Origin: Mycolicibacterium fluoranthenivorans
GTDB taxonomy: Bacteria; Actinomycetota; Actinomycetes; Mycobacteriales; Mycobacteriaceae
Assembly: GCF_011758805.1 (NCBI RefSeq)
Contig: NZ_JAANOW010000001.1
Coordinates: 1,116,001-1,180,000 of the forward strand
DNA: 64,000 bases
Reading direction: 5' to 3'
The first letter of the stretch is position 1. Each line of letters opens with the position of its first letter. The notes below the pieces were generated by a model, which was given only the letters and a program-made list of their open reading frames with translations, made no database searches and was not told the DNA's origin. A program made the position numbers and the translations under genes. Of this stretch, positions 17,975-28,256 are shown piece by piece.

Positions 17975-17988
17975 GGCGGAAGAGCCTA

Positions 17989-18870
17989 TCAGCGGCGCCG
18001 GGACGCAACCGCTGCCAGCGCCCCGCCCACCGCACCCAGGGCCAGCGCAGATGGCACGCCGATCCGGGCGGCCTTGCGTGCGGTGCGGAAGTCGCGGATC
18101 TCCCAACCACGTTCCCGAGCAACGTCGCGCAGTGCCGCGTCGGGATTGATCGCCACCGCGGTACCCACCAGGGACAGCATCGGCACATCGTTGAAGCTGT
18201 CCGAATACGCGGTGCAGCGCCGCAGGTTGAGGCCTTCCCGGATGGCCAGCGAGCGGACCGCGTGCGCCTTGCCCGGGCCGTGCAGGATATCCCCGACCAG
18301 CCGGCCGGTGAACACCCCGTCGACCGATTCGGCGACGGTGCCCAAGGCGCCGGTCAGGCCCAGCCTGCTGGCGATGGTCGCGGCCAACTCGTAGGGCGTG
18401 GCGGTGACCAGCCACACCTGTTGGCCAGCGTCCAGGTGCATCTGCGCCAGCTCACGGGTGCCGGGCCAGATCTTGTCGACGATGATCTCGTCGTAGATCT
18501 CTTCGCCGAGGGCGGCCAGTTCGGCGGTGGACCGGCCCTCGATGAAGGCCAGGGCTTTGCGCCGCCCGGCCGCGACGTCGTCGCTGTTCTCTTTGCCGGT
18601 GAACTGGAATTTGGCCTGCGCGTAGACGATTCCGAGGATGTCCTGATAGGTGAAGTACTTGCGTGCGGCCAGCCCGCGGGCGAAGTGCACCAGCGAAGAG
18701 CCGTGCACCAGGGTGTTGTCGACATCGAAGAACGCGGCCGCGGTGAGATCCGGCGGCGGCGGTGGGGGCGGGGTGAGGGCAGCTTCGGCGCTGGCTTCCC
18801 CGGCCAGCGCCTCGGCACTCTCGAACGCGCTCTCGACCCCGTCGATATCGGCGGCACCGGACTCGGACAC
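17989..18870 (-). CDS. serB1: HAD-IB family phosphatase (SerB1-like)
   Basis: A 293-residue HAD hydrolase: FFDVDNTLV (nucleophile DxDxT, about 48-56), VTATPYE (motif II), KAHAV (motif III Lys) and [11 protein letters not shown] (motif IV). An acidic N-terminus and a PPPPPPP linker come first; an Ala-rich hydrophobic C-terminus could anchor it. The symbol implies phosphoserine phosphatase, but HAD-IB members also act on phospholipids and the substrate is not proven. TAGGGT on the minus strand ends 7 nt before GTG 18870, so leaderless translation is likely. Confidence 0.83.
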   Translation of the reverse strand: MSESGAADIDGVESAFESAEALAGEASAEAALTPPPPPPPDLTAAAFFDVDNTLVHGSSLVHFARGLAARKYFTYQDILGIVYAQAKFQFTGKENSDDVAAGRRKALAFIEGRSTAELAALGEEIYDEIIVDKIWPGTRELAQMHLDAGQQVWLVTATPYELAATIASRLGLTGALGTVAESVDGVFTGRLVGDILHGPGKAHAVRSLAIREGLNLRRCTAYSDSFNDVPMLSLVGTAVAINPDAALRDVARERGWEIRDFRTARKAARIGVPSALALGAVGGALAAVASRRR

Positions 18871-18920
18871 GACACAACCCTAAGTCACGGCAGTCCAGAC
18901 CCGCCGCCGATACTGGTGGC

Positions 18921-19199
18921 GTGGAGCATGAGGTGGTGTTGCTCACCCGGTCGGGGTGCAGCATTTGCGAACGGGCGGCGCAGACACTGGCCGCACTGGC
19001 CGACGAGTTGGGCTTCACCTGGACGGCCACCGATGTGGACCAGGCTGCCGTCGCCGGCGATCCTTCGCTGCGCAGCGAGTTCGGGGATCGGGTGCCGGTG
19101 GTGCTGCTCGACGGTGTCGAGCACAGCTACTGGGAAGTGGATGAGCAGCGGCTGCGTGCGGATCTGGAGTCCGGCGGGTTGGGGGTAGACCCGAGCTGA
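18921..19199 (+). CDS. Glutaredoxin-like protein (Rv0508-like)
   Basis: A 92-residue thioredoxin-fold protein with the redox motif CSIC at about 13-16, a cis-proline loop (VPVVLLDG) and a conserved C-terminus. Mycobacteria lack glutathione, so mycothiol or thioredoxin would be the partner. GTG 18921 is the start. It is divergent from the serB1-like gene and precedes hemA by 97 bp; the mmpS2/mmpL2 pair found here in M. tuberculosis is absent. Confidence 0.88.
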   Translation: MEHEVVLLTRSGCSICERAAQTLAALADELGFTWTATDVDQAAVAGDPSLRSEFGDRVPVVLLDGVEHSYWEVDEQRLRADLESGGLGVDPS

Positions 19200-19257
19200 A
19201 CCGGTACAGCAAATTTGGTAGGGGGGCTGGTAAACGGCTACTTTGGACCTGGTCCGG

Positions 19258-19276
19258 GCGAGCGAGGCGACGGGGA
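19258..19276 (+). repeat. Dispersed short GC repeat in the hemA leader
   Basis: GGCGAGCGAGGCGACGGGG lies 21 bp before the hemA start codon. Confidence 0.5.
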
Positions 19277-19296
19277 GAAACCTAGGTGATGATGCC

Positions 19297-20658
19297 GTGA
19301 GCGTGCTGCTATTCGGGGTCTCGCACCGAAGTGCGCCGGTATCCGTACTCGAGCAGTTGAGTACCGATGAGTCCGATCAGGCCAAGATCATCGATCAGGT
19401 GCTGCAATCCTCCCTGGTGACCGAGGCCATGGTGCTCTCGACGTGCAACCGGGTCGAGGTCTACGCGGTCGTCGAGGCGTTCCACGGTGGCTTGTCGGTG
19501 ATCGGCCAGGTGCTCTCGGAGCACTCCGGGATGGGTCTGAACGACCTCACCAAGTACGCCTACGTGCGGTACGCCGAGGCCGCCGTCGAGCACCTCTTCG
19601 CGGTGACGAGCGGCCTGGACTCGCTGGTGATGGGTGAGCAGCAGGTGCTGGGCCAGGTGCGTCGGGCCTACGCCTCCGCCGAGGCCAACCACACCGTCGG
19701 CCGCACCTTGCACGAACTGTCCCAGCGCGCCCTGTCCGTCGGAAAGCGGGTGCACTCCGAGACCGGTATCGACGGCGCGGGCGCCTCGGTGGTGTCGGTA
19801 TCGCTGGACATGGCCGCCAAACGCATACCCGGCGGGTTGGTCGGCACGACGGCCGTCGTGATCGGCGCCGGCTCGATGGGTGCCCTGGCCGCCAAACACC
19901 TGGTCCGGGCCGGTGTGGCGCGTATCGAGGTGGTCAACCGCTCGCTGCCGCGAGCCCGGCGCCTCGCCAACAACATCAAGGAACTCGGCGTCGAGGCACA
20001 CGCGCACGTGCTCGATGACATCTCGTCGGTCCTGGTCGACGCCGATGTGGTGATGAGCAGCACCGGCGCGGTGCGTCCGGTGGTCTCCCTGGCCGATGTG
20101 CACCACGCCCTGACCCAGCGGAACACGGGAGCCACCGGGGACCGGCCGTTGGTGATCTGCGATCTGGGTATGCCGCGCGATGTCGACCTCGCCGTTGCCG
20201 GCCTCCCGGGTCTGCATGTCATCGACATGGACCGTATCCAGCGCGAACCGGCGTCCCGGGGCGCCGCCTCCGATGCCGAGGCGGCCCGTGTCATCGTCGC
20301 CAACGAGGTTGCCCAGTACCTGGCCAGCCAGCGCATGGCCGAGGTCACCCCGACGGTGACGGCGCTACGTCAGCGCGCCGCCGACGTGGTCGAGGCCGAA
20401 CTGCTGAGGCTGGACAATCGGTTGCCCGGCCTCGATTCGGCCCACCGCGACGAGGTCGCCCGCACGGTCCGGCGCGTCGTCGACAAGCTCCTGCACGCCC
20501 CCACCGTGCGCGTCAAGCAACTGGCCGGTGCGCCCGGTGGCGACAGCTACGCCGAGGCGCTACGCGAGCTCTTCGAGCTCGATCCACAAGCTGTCGATGC
20601 GGTGTCGGGCGGCGAATTGCCTTTGATCGCAACCGAGAACGACAAGCCTGAGTTGTAG
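19297..20658 (+). CDS. hemA: Glutamyl-tRNA reductase
   Basis: Reduces Glu-tRNA(Glu) to glutamate-1-semialdehyde, first step of C5 tetrapyrrole synthesis. The 453-residue protein has [10 protein letters not shown], the nucleophile Cys50 in [28 protein letters not shown], the NADPH site [12 protein letters not shown] and the C-terminal dimerisation helices. GTG 19297 is used, with SD AGGTGAT at 19284-19290; an open frame to 19243 is probably leader. A copy of the dispersed GCGAGCG repeat lies in that leader (19258-19276). hemC follows after 1-28 bp. Confidence 0.96.
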   Translation: MSVLLFGVSHRSAPVSVLEQLSTDESDQAKIIDQVLQSSLVTEAMVLSTCNRVEVYAVVEAFHGGLSVIGQVLSEHSGMGLNDLTKYAYVRYAEAAVEHLFAVTSGLDSLVMGEQQVLGQVRRAYASAEANHTVGRTLHELSQRALSVGKRVHSETGIDGAGASVVSVSLDMAAKRIPGGLVGTTAVVIGAGSMGALAAKHLVRAGVARIEVVNRSLPRARRLANNIKELGVEAHAHVLDDISSVLVDADVVMSSTGAVRPVVSLADVHHALTQRNTGATGDRPLVICDLGMPRDVDLAVAGLPGLHVIDMDRIQREPASRGAASDAEAARVIVANEVAQYLASQRMAEVTPTVTALRQRAADVVEAELLRLDNRLPGLDSAHRDEVARTVRRVVDKLLHAPTVRVKQLAGAPGGDSYAEALRELFELDPQAVDAVSGGELPLIATENDKPEL

Positions 20659-20686
20659 ATTGGCCATTCGCGAAGACGCTGAGACC

Positions 20687-21622
20687 GTGATCCGGATCGG
20701 CACCCGGGGTAGCCTGCTGGCGACCACCCAGGCCGGCGTCATCCGCGACGCACTGATCGCGCTGGGACACCCCGCAGAGTTGGTCATCATCAGCACCGAC
20801 GGCGACCGGTCGGACGCCCCCATCGCCGAGATCGGCGTCGGGGTGTTCACCGCCGCTCTGCGCGAGGCCATCGATGACGGCCGCGTGGACATGGCGGTGC
20901 ACTCCTACAAGGATTTGCCGACCGCGCACGATGAACGTTTCACGATCGCGGCGATCCCGCGCCGAGAGGACCCCAGGGATGCCCTGGTGGCCCGCGACGG
21001 CCTGGTGCTGGGGGAGTTGCCGGCGGGCTCGGTGATCGGCACGTCGAGCCCGCGCCGGGCCGCGCAGCTTAGAGCACTGGGTCTCGGTTTGGAAATCCGC
21101 CCCCTACGAGGCAACCTAGACACCAGGTTGAACAGGGTAAGTAGCGGTGATCTCGACGGCGTCGTCGTCGCCCGGGCGGGTCTGGCCCGCATCGGACGGC
21201 TGGCTGATGTCTCCGAGTCCCTGGAACCGGTGCAGATGTTGCCGGCACCGGCTCAGGGCGCGCTCGCGGTGGAATGCCGCGCACGTGACACCGACCTTGC
21301 CGCGGTGCTGGCGGAGCTGGACGACGCCGACACTCGCGCAGCGGTCACCGCTGAACGAGCCCTGCTCGCCGAGCTGGAGGCGGGGTGTTCCGCGCCGGTG
21401 GGTGCGATCGCGGAAGTGGTCGAGTCCATCGATGAGGAAGGCCGGGTCTTCGAGGAGCTGTCGCTGCGCGGATGCGTGGCGGCGCTGGACGGATCCGACG
21501 TGATCCGTGCGTCCGGTATCGGGTCCCCCGAGCGGGCACGAGAGCTGGGGCTCTCGGTGGCCGCGGAGCTGTTCGAACTGGGTGCACGAGACGTGTTGGC
21601 AATTGAGCGGAGTGACAGATGA
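20687..21622 (+). CDS. hemC: Porphobilinogen deaminase (hydroxymethylbilane synthase)
   Basis: Condenses four porphobilinogens to hydroxymethylbilane. Seen are [38 protein letters not shown] and the dipyrromethane-attachment cysteine in [10 protein letters not shown] (TGT at 21386). GTG 20687 gives MIRIGTRGS as in homologues; TTG 20660, 1 bp after the hemA stop, would add nine residues. The stop overlaps the hemD start as ATGA, so hemA-C-D-B is one operon. Confidence 0.96.
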   Translation: MIRIGTRGSLLATTQAGVIRDALIALGHPAELVIISTDGDRSDAPIAEIGVGVFTAALREAIDDGRVDMAVHSYKDLPTAHDERFTIAAIPRREDPRDALVARDGLVLGELPAGSVIGTSSPRRAAQLRALGLGLEIRPLRGNLDTRLNRVSSGDLDGVVVARAGLARIGRLADVSESLEPVQMLPAPAQGALAVECRARDTDLAAVLAELDDADTRAAVTAERALLAELEAGCSAPVGAIAEVVESIDEEGRVFEELSLRGCVAALDGSDVIRASGIGSPERARELGLSVAAELFELGARDVLAIERSDR

Positions 21623-23289
21623 CTGGGCACGCAGGGACCCGAGGCCGCAAGATCAAGCCCGGCCGCATCACCTTTGTGGGGTCCGGTCCGGGTGATCCCG
21701 GCCTGCTGACCAGCCGGGCGCGCGCGGTACTGACCAACGCCGCACTGGTGTTCACCGACCCCGACGTGCCCGATGCGGTGCTGGCGCTGGTGGGTGCCGA
21801 GCTGCCGCCACCGTCTGGACCGCAGCCCGAGGCCGCGGCTGTGACTTCTGACGGCGCCACCGAGTCGGCGCCCCCGGTCATCCCGGGTGGCCCGGATGTC
21901 CGGCCCGCGCTGGGCGATCCCGCCGAGGTCGCCAAGACCCTGGCCAACGAGGCCCGGCACGGCATGGACGTCGTACGCCTGGTGGCCGGTGATCCGCTGT
22001 CGGTGGATTCGGTCATCACCGAGGTCAACACGCTGGCCCGGACCCACCTGAACTTCGAGATCGTGCCGGGTCTGCCGGACACCACTGCGGTGCCGACCTA
22101 CGCCGGTCTGCCGCTGGGCTCGTCACACACCGTCGCCGATGTGCGTGGTGACGTGGACTGGGCGGCGCTGGCCGCCGCGCCCGGCCCGCTGATCCTGCAC
22201 GCCACGGCGTCGCACCTGCCCGACGCCGCGCGCACTCTCATCGAGTACGGCCTGTCCGAGGGCACACCCGCCGTCGTCACCGCGCATGGCACCACCTGCC
22301 AGCAGCATTCCGTCGAGACCACGCTTTCGGGCTTGGGGGACAAGGCAATTCAGCAGGCTGCCGAGGTCAGCGGAGGAACCCCGGGGCCGCTGTCGGGGCC
22401 GCTGGTGGTCACCATCGGCAAGACCGTGACCAACCGGGCCAAGCTGAACTGGTGGGAGAGCCGGGCCCTGTACGGCTGGACCGTGCTGGTGCCCCGGACC
22501 AAGGACCAGGCCGGCGAGATGAGCGACAAGCTGGTCGGCCACGGCGCACTTCCGGTCGAGGTGCCCACCATCGCCGTCGAGCCGCCGCGCAGCCCGGCTC
22601 AAATGGAAAGGGCCGTCAAGGGTTTGGTGGACGGCCGGTTCCAGTGGGTGGTGTTCACCTCCACCAACGCCGTGCGCGCCGTGTGGGAGAAGTTCAACGA
22701 ATTCGGTCTGGACGCTCGCGCGTTCTCCGGGGTGAAGATCGCGTGTGTCGGTCAGGCCACCGCCGACCGGGTGCGTGCCTTCGGCATCAACCCCGAACTG
22801 GTGCCCGTCGGTGAGCAGTCGTCGCTCGGTCTGCTCGACGAGTTCCCGGAGTACGACGACATCTTCGACCCGGTGAACCGGGTGCTGCTGCCGCGCGCCG
22901 ATATCGCCACCGAGACGCTGGCCGAGGGTCTGCGCGAGCGGGGCTGGGAGATCGAGGACGTCACCGCCTACCGGACGGTCCGAGCCGCTCCGCCGCCGGC
23001 GCACACTCGCGAGATGATCAAGACCGGTGGTTTCGACGCGGTCTGCTTCACCTCCAGCTCCACCGTGCGCAACCTGGTCGGTATCGCGGGTAAGCCGCAT
23101 GCCCGCACCATCGTGGCCTGCATCGGCCCCAAGACGGCCGAAACCGCTGCCGAATTCGGTCTGCGGGTGGACGTGCAGCCGGAGACGGCCGCGGTCGGTC
23201 CGCTCGTCGAAGCGCTCGCCGAACACGCCGCCCGGTTGCGCGCCGAGGGTGCGCTACCGCCTCCGCGCAAGAAGAGTCGCCGGCGCTAA
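21619..23289 (+). CDS. hemD: Fused SUMT-like / uroporphyrinogen-III synthase
   Basis: A 556-residue fusion. The N-terminal half (about 15-265) is a uroporphyrinogen-III C-methyltransferase-type fold: [33 protein letters not shown] and [11 protein letters not shown]. An insertion rich in Pro/Ala/Glu (about 58-95) interrupts it, and the GGDPF-type SAM motif is altered to AGDPL. The C-terminal half (about 285-540) is Hem[40 protein letters not shown] and [11 protein letters not shown]. It certainly fits uro'gen III formation; the methyltransferase activity is less certain. Confidence 0.92.
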   Translation: MTGHAGTRGRKIKPGRITFVGSGPGDPGLLTSRARAVLTNAALVFTDPDVPDAVLALVGAELPPPSGPQPEAAAVTSDGATESAPPVIPGGPDVRPALGDPAEVAKTLANEARHGMDVVRLVAGDPLSVDSVITEVNTLARTHLNFEIVPGLPDTTAVPTYAGLPLGSSHTVADVRGDVDWAALAAAPGPLILHATASHLPDAARTLIEYGLSEGTPAVVTAHGTTCQQHSVETTLSGLGDKAIQQAAEVSGGTPGPLSGPLVVTIGKTVTNRAKLNWWESRALYGWTVLVPRTKDQAGEMSDKLVGHGALPVEVPTIAVEPPRSPAQMERAVKGLVDGRFQWVVFTSTNAVRAVWEKFNEFGLDARAFSGVKIACVGQATADRVRAFGINPELVPVGEQSSLGLLDEFPEYDDIFDPVNRVLLPRADIATETLAEGLRERGWEIEDVTAYRTVRAAPPPAHTREMIKTGGFDAVCFTSSSTVRNLVGIAGKPHARTIVACIGPKTAETAAEFGLRVDVQPETAAVGPLVEALAEHAARLRAEGALPPPRKKSRRR

Positions 23290-23306
23290 CCGGCAGGATC
23301 CCGACT

Positions 23307-24284
23307 GTGTTTCCACGGCATAGGCCTCGCCGGCTGCGCTCCACGCCGGCGATGCGCCGACTCGTTGCGCAGACCTCCTTGGAGCCACGGCACCTGGTGC
23401 TGCCGATGTTCGTCGCCGACGGTATCGCCGAGCCGCGACCCATTTCCTCCATGCCGGGAGTGGTTCAGCACAGCCGGGATTCGCTGCGCCGAGCGGCCGC
23501 CGACGCGGTGTCGGCGGGTGTCGGTGGCCTGATGCTGTTCGGGGTGCCGCGCGATGAGGACAAGGATGCCCAGGGGTCGGTGGGTATCGACCCCGACGGT
23601 GTGTTGAATGCCGCCCTGCGCGATCTGTCCGCCGACCTGGGTGATGCCACCGTGCTGATGGCCGACACCTGCCTGGACGAGTTCACCGACCACGGTCACT
23701 GCGGCGTGCTGGACTCCGCCGGCCGGGTCGACAATGACGCCACCAATGAGCAGTACGTGAAACTCGCTGTCGCCCAGGCGCATTCAGGTGCACATGTGGT
23801 CGGTCCGAGCGGCATGATGGATGGTCAGGTGGCCGCGATCCGGGACGGGCTCGATGCCGCCGGGCATGAGGATGTCGCGATCCTGGCCTACGCCGCGAAG
23901 TTCGCGTCCGCCTTCTACGGGCCGTTCCGGGAGGCGGTGTCCTCCAGTCTGGTCGGCGACCGCCGCACCTATCAGCAGGACCCGGGCAACATCAGGGAAG
24001 CCGTGCACGAGATCGAGCTCGATATCGAGGAGGGCGCCGATATGGTGATGGTCAAGCCCGCCATGAGCTATCTCGATGTGGTGCGCGCCGCCGCGGATAT
24101 CTCACCGGTGCCGGTGGCGGCGTATCAGATCTCCGGCGAGTACGCGATGATCAGCGCCGCCGCGGCCAACGGCTGGATCGACCTGCAAGCCTCGGCATTG
24201 GAGTCGCTGATCGGTATCAGGCGGGCCGGCGCCGATATCGTGTTGACCTACTGGGCGGCCGATGTCGCCGGCTGGCTGGCGTGA
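23307..24284 (+). CDS. hemB: Delta-aminolevulinic acid dehydratase (porphobilinogen synthase)
   Basis: Condenses two 5-aminolevulinates to porphobilinogen. The 325-residue protein has the zinc-binding segment DTCLDEFTDHGHCG with its three cysteine-type ligand positions, the A-site lysine in YAAKFASAFYGPF and the Schiff-base lysine in MVKPAMSYLD. GTG 23307 lies 17 bp after hemD. The stop overlaps the next gene's GTG (GTGA). Confidence 0.96.
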   Translation: MFPRHRPRRLRSTPAMRRLVAQTSLEPRHLVLPMFVADGIAEPRPISSMPGVVQHSRDSLRRAAADAVSAGVGGLMLFGVPRDEDKDAQGSVGIDPDGVLNAALRDLSADLGDATVLMADTCLDEFTDHGHCGVLDSAGRVDNDATNEQYVKLAVAQAHSGAHVVGPSGMMDGQVAAIRDGLDAAGHEDVAILAYAAKFASAFYGPFREAVSSSLVGDRRTYQQDPGNIREAVHEIELDIEEGADMVMVKPAMSYLDVVRAAADISPVPVAAYQISGEYAMISAAAANGWIDLQASALESLIGIRRAGADIVLTYWAADVAGWLA

Positions 24285-24721
24285 CTCCGCCCGACCAGCC
24301 CGCCGAGCGTCCGCAAGGCCGCCAGGATGGCCGCCCGGACGATGTGATCACGGGATTCTGGCTCTGGATGACGGCCCTGCCGTTGATGGTGATCACCAAC
24401 ATCATCGACACGGTGACGGCGCCGACACCCAAGACGGCGGGGCTCGCCTACGCATTGACCGCGTTGTTCCTCGTGATCGTCACCGCGTTGGTGGTCACCT
24501 TCGCCCTGTTGATGCGCGCGGGCTACCGGTGGGCACGCACTCTGCTCACCGCGGGCGGCATCACCGCGGTGATGTATTCACTCACCAGTCTGTTCACGGT
24601 GGACCGCGGTACGGGAGCGGCGGTGGCCTATGCGGTCTGCGCGATCACGGGTTCGGTGCTGATCGTCGGCGGGGTGTTCTTGCTGCACCGTCGGGACAGT
24701 CACGAATATCTCACCCGCTAG
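24281..24721 (+). CDS. Small membrane protein after hemB
   Basis: A 146-residue protein with a hydrophilic N-terminus (about 1-22) and four predicted membrane helices (about 25-45, 52-75, 85-105, 115-137). No family with known function is recognised. GTG 24281 overlaps the hemB stop by 4 bp, so it is translated with the heme operon. It could be a heme-pathway accessory, but nothing in the sequence proves it. Confidence 0.78.
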   Translation: MTPPDQPAERPQGRQDGRPDDVITGFWLWMTALPLMVITNIIDTVTAPTPKTAGLAYALTALFLVIVTALVVTFALLMRAGYRWARTLLTAGGITAVMYSLTSLFTVDRGTGAAVAYAVCAITGSVLIVGGVFLLHRRDSHEYLTR

Positions 24722-24733
24722 GCTGGCCCGACC

Positions 24734-25168
24734 ATGTCAACAGCACCGCGTCCACGGATCATCACCATTGCTTTCTGGCTGACGATGGTGGGTGCGGTCC
24801 TGTTGCTGGCCGGCGGAATCCTGGGCATCACCACGTCGCTGACCACACCGGTGAGCGCGTTCCCGGCGTCGATGGGCCAGGGGCAGGCGCACCGCATTCT
24901 GCTCATGCACGGCGGCGTCGGTGCCGTTCTGGCGCTCGCGGGTCTCGGCCTGAGTTTCCTGGCCGGACGGACCCGCAACGGCGACAAGCGGTTCCGCCGG
25001 GCGCTGGCGGCGCTGGCGGGCGTGGTGGTCTTCCTCGTGTTCCTGATCGCCCTGTTCGCGCCCTACAACCTCGAACTGCTCACCCTCATCGGTGTGGTTC
25101 CGGTGGCGATCGGTGCGACGCTGTTCACCCGGCCTCCGGCCGCGGACTGGTTCGAGGATGCGTCGTGA
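24734..25168 (+). CDS. Small membrane protein
   Basis: A 144-residue protein with four predicted helices (about 9-32, 55-77, 87-108, 112-130) and an acidic end, WFEDAS. ATG 24734 is 12 bp after the previous gene; the stop overlaps the next GTG. The order of consecutive small membrane genes behind hemB resembles M. tuberculosis Rv0513-Rv0514. No function known. Confidence 0.75.
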   Translation: MSTAPRPRIITIAFWLTMVGAVLLLAGGILGITTSLTTPVSAFPASMGQGQAHRILLMHGGVGAVLALAGLGLSFLAGRTRNGDKRFRRALAALAGVVVFLVFLIALFAPYNLELLTLIGVVPVAIGATLFTRPPAADWFEDAS

Positions 25169-25647
25169 CCTCCGCGGACCCTCAGGACGAGCCGCAGGTG
25201 CTGTTCTACGAGCCGGGCGCCAGCTGGTGGTGGCTGCTGGTGGGTCCGCTGTCGGCACTGGCGATGGCGTCGATTCAGCTGACCGGCGGCGCCGGCGTGC
25301 AGTTCGGTGTGCCGGCGGTGTTCCTGGTGCTGGTGAGTGGTTTCCTGGCGATCCAGATCAAGGCGGCCCGCATCCACACCTCCGTGGAGCTGACGCCGCA
25401 CACCCTGCGCCAGGGCACCGAGACGATCGACACCGCGGACATCGTGCGGATCTTCCCCGAGGCGAAGGGGGCTGAAGCCGAGAAGTGGCAGTCCTACCGC
25501 GCGCTCGGCGAGCTGACCGGGGTGCCGCGTGGCCGGACCGGAATCGGGCTCAAGCTGTCCGGTGACCGCTCCGCGCAGGCGTGGGCGCGGCGGCACCGTA
25601 CCCTGCGCGCCGCGCTGCACAGCGTGGTGGAGGAACCGGCCCTGTGA
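25165..25647 (+). CDS. DUF3093-type membrane protein
   Basis: A 160-residue protein: a short N-terminus with VLFYEPGASWWW, two membrane helices (about 24-65), then a soluble part with VELTPHTLRQGTETIDTADI and a basic AWARRHRTLRAAL segment. The pattern fits the DUF3093 family. GTG 25165 overlaps the upstream stop by 4 bp and the stop overlaps the next GTG, so all four genes here are tightly coupled. Confidence 0.75.
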   Translation: MTSADPQDEPQVLFYEPGASWWWLLVGPLSALAMASIQLTGGAGVQFGVPAVFLVLVSGFLAIQIKAARIHTSVELTPHTLRQGTETIDTADIVRIFPEAKGAEAEKWQSYRALGELTGVPRGRTGIGLKLSGDRSAQAWARRHRTLRAALHSVVEEPAL

Positions 25648-25874
25648 ACCGCCGTGCCCTGGTCGAACTCGTGCTGGCGTTCGTCGCGCTGGTGGGATGT
25701 GTGCTGAGCTGGCAGGCCGCGGGCGAGACCGCGCAGGCCGCCCCCATCACCGACGGCGAGCCGTCGACCACCTCGGTGGTCTACTACCCGCCGCTGATCG
25801 TGCTGGCGCTGGTGCTGGCGACGGCGGCGGGGGTGCTGGCGGTGCTGGGCATCGCGCGCCTGCGTCGGCGCTGA
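25644..25874 (+). CDS. Two-helix membrane protein (Rv0514-like)
   Basis: A 76-residue protein with two helices (about 5-25 and 47-70), separated by a short outer loop, and an RLRRR end. GTG 25644 overlaps the previous stop. It closes the hemACDB-membrane-gene operon; a hairpin follows. No function known. Confidence 0.72.
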   Translation: MNRRALVELVLAFVALVGCVLSWQAAGETAQAAPITDGEPSTTSVVYYPPLIVLALVLATAAGVLAVLGIARLRRR

Positions 25875-25882
25875 GCTGCGCA

Positions 25883-25912
25883 CCGCAGTCCTTCGTCCGT
25901 GGACTTCTGCGG
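25883..25912 (+). terminator. Hairpin after the heme operon
   Basis: CCGCA-GTCC (25883-25891) pairs with GGAC and TGCGG (25901-25904 and 25908-25912), with a 9-nt loop and a 3-nt bulge. It lies 9 bp after the last stop. There is no clear U-tract, as is common in mycobacteria. Confidence 0.45.
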
Positions 25913-25984
25913 ACGTTCCACCCTCTCGCGTGAGCTCCGCCACACCCGCTTGGAACAAAGTTCAAAAGTTGTAACACTGTACCC

Positions 25985-26878
25985 ATGACCGAACTGGCCG
26001 AGCAGCCGCAGCACGCCGACTCCCTCCCGCTGGGCCCCGAATCGCTGGTGTGGAAGTACTTCGGTGACAACCGGATGTATCTGATCGGGCCGCGCCCCGC
26101 CGTCCTGCAGAACATGCTGGCCGAGCTGGGCCAGGGCGTGCTGGATCACTCGGTGTTCTTCGCGGACACCGCCGCGCGCGTGAAGCGGTCGATCCCGCCG
26201 ATCATGATGACGGTGTACGGCTCTGACGACGACAACCCCGGCCAGAAGGTGCGCGATTTCCACAAGAACATCAAGGGTGAGATGCCCAGCCAGGACGGAC
26301 AACCGGCCGCGCGCTACCACGCACTGGACCCGGAAACCTACTACTGGGCGCACGCCACCTTCGTCGAGCAGGTGCTCTACTTCGCCGATACGTTCGTCAA
26401 GCGGTTGAGTGACGATGAGAAGGAGCGGATCTACCTGGAGTCCAAGGCCTGGTACCGCCGTTACGGCGTGAGTGACCGCGCCATGCCCGCCACCTACGCG
26501 GAGTTCGTCCAATACTGGGACCGGATGATGGACGAGATCGTGGTGGGCCACAAGACCGCCCAGTACGGCGTCGGTTATGTCACCAAGGGATTCCCCAAGC
26601 CCAAGGGCGTCTCGCCGCTGGCATGGAAATTCATTGCGCCGGTGTTCAACCCGATGGCGGCGTTCCTCACCACCGGCGGCCTGCCGCCGCGGGCCCGGGT
26701 GCTGCTGGACCTGCCGTGGACAGAGCGCCAGGAGCGCAACTATCAGCGATTCGCCGCGTTCTGGCGGTCCGGGCCGGTGAACTGGCTCTGGGATCGGCTG
26801 CCGATGTCGGTGCGCTACAACAAGTTCGCGCAGCAGGGTTATGCCAGCCAACGGGCCGGCCAGCATGCCGGCGCCTGA
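25985..26878 (+). CDS. MpaB-family (DUF2236) oxygenase
   Basis: A 297-residue member of the heme-dependent latex-clearing/MpaB oxygenase family. Seen are [24 protein letters not shown], the conserved [10 protein letters not shown] segment with the likely heme-ligand histidine, and [16 protein letters not shown]. Substrate unknown; a hydrophobic or polyketide compound is possible. ATG 25985 lies shortly after an AT-rich promoter-like region with GAAC-AAA-GTTC at 25953-25963. A TetR gene overlaps its 3' end, which suggests local control. Confidence 0.85.
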   Translation: MTELAEQPQHADSLPLGPESLVWKYFGDNRMYLIGPRPAVLQNMLAELGQGVLDHSVFFADTAARVKRSIPPIMMTVYGSDDDNPGQKVRDFHKNIKGEMPSQDGQPAARYHALDPETYYWAHATFVEQVLYFADTFVKRLSDDEKERIYLESKAWYRRYGVSDRAMPATYAEFVQYWDRMMDEIVVGHKTAQYGVGYVTKGFPKPKGVSPLAWKFIAPVFNPMAAFLTTGGLPPRARVLLDLPWTERQERNYQRFAAFWRSGPVNWLWDRLPMSVRYNKFAQQGYASQRAGQHAGA

Positions 26879-27455
26879 CGCCACGCAACTGATCCTCGAC
26901 GCCGCGCTCGTCGAGTTCGAACGGCACGGGTTCCGCCGCGTCGCGCTTGACGATGTCGCAAAGCGGGCCGGCGTCAGCCGCACCACCATCTACCGCCGGT
27001 TCGTCAACCGTGACGAACTGGTGGGTGCGGTCATCGAGCGCGAGAACGTGGCGCTGTTCGCCGATATCGCGCACGAGCTGAAAGCAGCAGGGCCGCAATC
27101 GAATTACTATGTCGAGGCGTTCACCCTGTCCATCCTGCGGTTCCGTAGGCACCGGGTGCTCAACCAGATGGTCATCGACGAACCCGCGCTGGTGATGGAA
27201 CTGATGCACCGGCACTACGGGGCCGCGGTCGGGCGGATGGCCGACGCACTGCGGGTGATCTTCCCGCCGGGTTTCGCCGACCGGATCGGGGAGCGGGCCG
27301 TGAACGACCTCGCCGACACCATCCTTCGTTATGCGGCGATGGCGTTGCTGCTGCCGAGTGTGGAGCCGTTGCAGACCGCCGACGACATCCGGGCGTTCGC
27401 CGTGAAGCATTTCCTGCCCAGCCTGCCTGCGGCGTTGCGCACCATCTCGGCGTGA
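26865..27455 (+). CDS. TetR/AcrR-family regulator
   Basis: A 196-residue repressor: N-terminal helix-turn-helix (about 9-50) with [35 protein letters not shown], then an all-helical ligand domain. ATG 26865 overlaps the MpaB-family gene by 14 bp, so both are cotranscribed and it probably represses their shared promoter near 25950. An upstream ATG at 26841 is possible. Confidence 0.87.
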   Translation: MPAPDATQLILDAALVEFERHGFRRVALDDVAKRAGVSRTTIYRRFVNRDELVGAVIERENVALFADIAHELKAAGPQSNYYVEAFTLSILRFRRHRVLNQMVIDEPALVMELMHRHYGAAVGRMADALRVIFPPGFADRIGERAVNDLADTILRYAAMALLLPSVEPLQTADDIRAFAVKHFLPSLPAALRTISA

Positions 27456-27504
27456 TCGCGCCGCGCAGTGTTTGGTGGGTCACAGTTGCGGGCAGCCTTC
27501 ACCT

Positions 27505-27714
27505 ATGAGTAACGAAGGCCAGCTGCCCGCGCAAGAGCCACTGGAAGTCACCGCGGAACACCACAAGAAAGCCGAAGACGTCATGAAGTCCTATGACGAC
27601 TCCCGGCCGACCGTCACGTTGCCCGGCAGCAACGGCACGGTCTCGGGGACTGCGATCAACGATTGGCTCGATGGCGACGGCAAACCCCGCTACGGCGAGG
27701 CCGACAGGACATAA
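27505..27714 (+). CDS. Small conserved acidic protein
   Basis: A 69-residue hydrophilic protein beginning MSNEGQLPAQEPLE, with a conserved-looking C-terminus GTAINDWLDGDGKPRYGE. No known domain. It lies 10 bp before a PPOX-type gene. Codon use matches its neighbours, which supports it as a gene. Confidence 0.68.
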   Translation: MSNEGQLPAQEPLEVTAEHHKKAEDVMKSYDDSRPTVTLPGSNGTVSGTAINDWLDGDGKPRYGEADRT

Positions 27715-27724
27715 CCTGACCGGT

Positions 27725-28201
27725 GTGACCCCGCTGGAGCGAATCGCACCTGCCTTCATCGAGATGGCCCATTCGATCGTGTGGGCCTCGGTGGCCACCG
27801 TCGACGTTGACGGCCGGCCGCGCAGCCGGATCCTGCACCCCATCTGGGAGTGGGACGGGACCGATCTGCTGGGCTGGATCGCGACCGCGCCCACCCCGGT
27901 CAAGAAGGCGCATTTGGCGGTGCACCCGTACGTGTCGGTGAGCTACTGGACGCCCAGCCACGACACCTGCAGCGCGGAGTGTCTGGTCGAGTGGTACACC
28001 GACGATGAGACCCGAACCCAGGTGTGGGACAAGTTCGCCACCGGCCCGGCCCCGGTCGGCTACGACCCGAGCATCATCCCCGGCTGGGACAGCCCGACCT
28101 CACCGTCGTTCGCGGCGCTACGGCTGACGCCCCATCGCCTGCGGGTGATGCCGGGTGCGGCGATGATCACCGGCTCCGGGGTGCTCAACTGGCACGCGTG
28201 A
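27725..28201 (+). CDS. Pyridoxamine 5'-phosphate oxidase-fold protein
   Basis: A 158-residue split-barrel flavin protein: WASVATVDVDGRPRSRILHPIWEW and KKAHLAVHPYVSVSYW are the FMN/F420-binding blocks. In mycobacteria many such proteins use F420. Substrate not known. GTG 27725 is 10 bp after the small acidic protein gene. Confidence 0.8.
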   Translation: MTPLERIAPAFIEMAHSIVWASVATVDVDGRPRSRILHPIWEWDGTDLLGWIATAPTPVKKAHLAVHPYVSVSYWTPSHDTCSAECLVEWYTDDETRTQVWDKFATGPAPVGYDPSIIPGWDSPTSPSFAALRLTPHRLRVMPGAAMITGSGVLNWHA

Positions 28202-28256
28202 GCAGCAGGGTGAGTTCGACACCCGTCGCCTGGAGAAGTCTGCGCCACGGCCGCGG

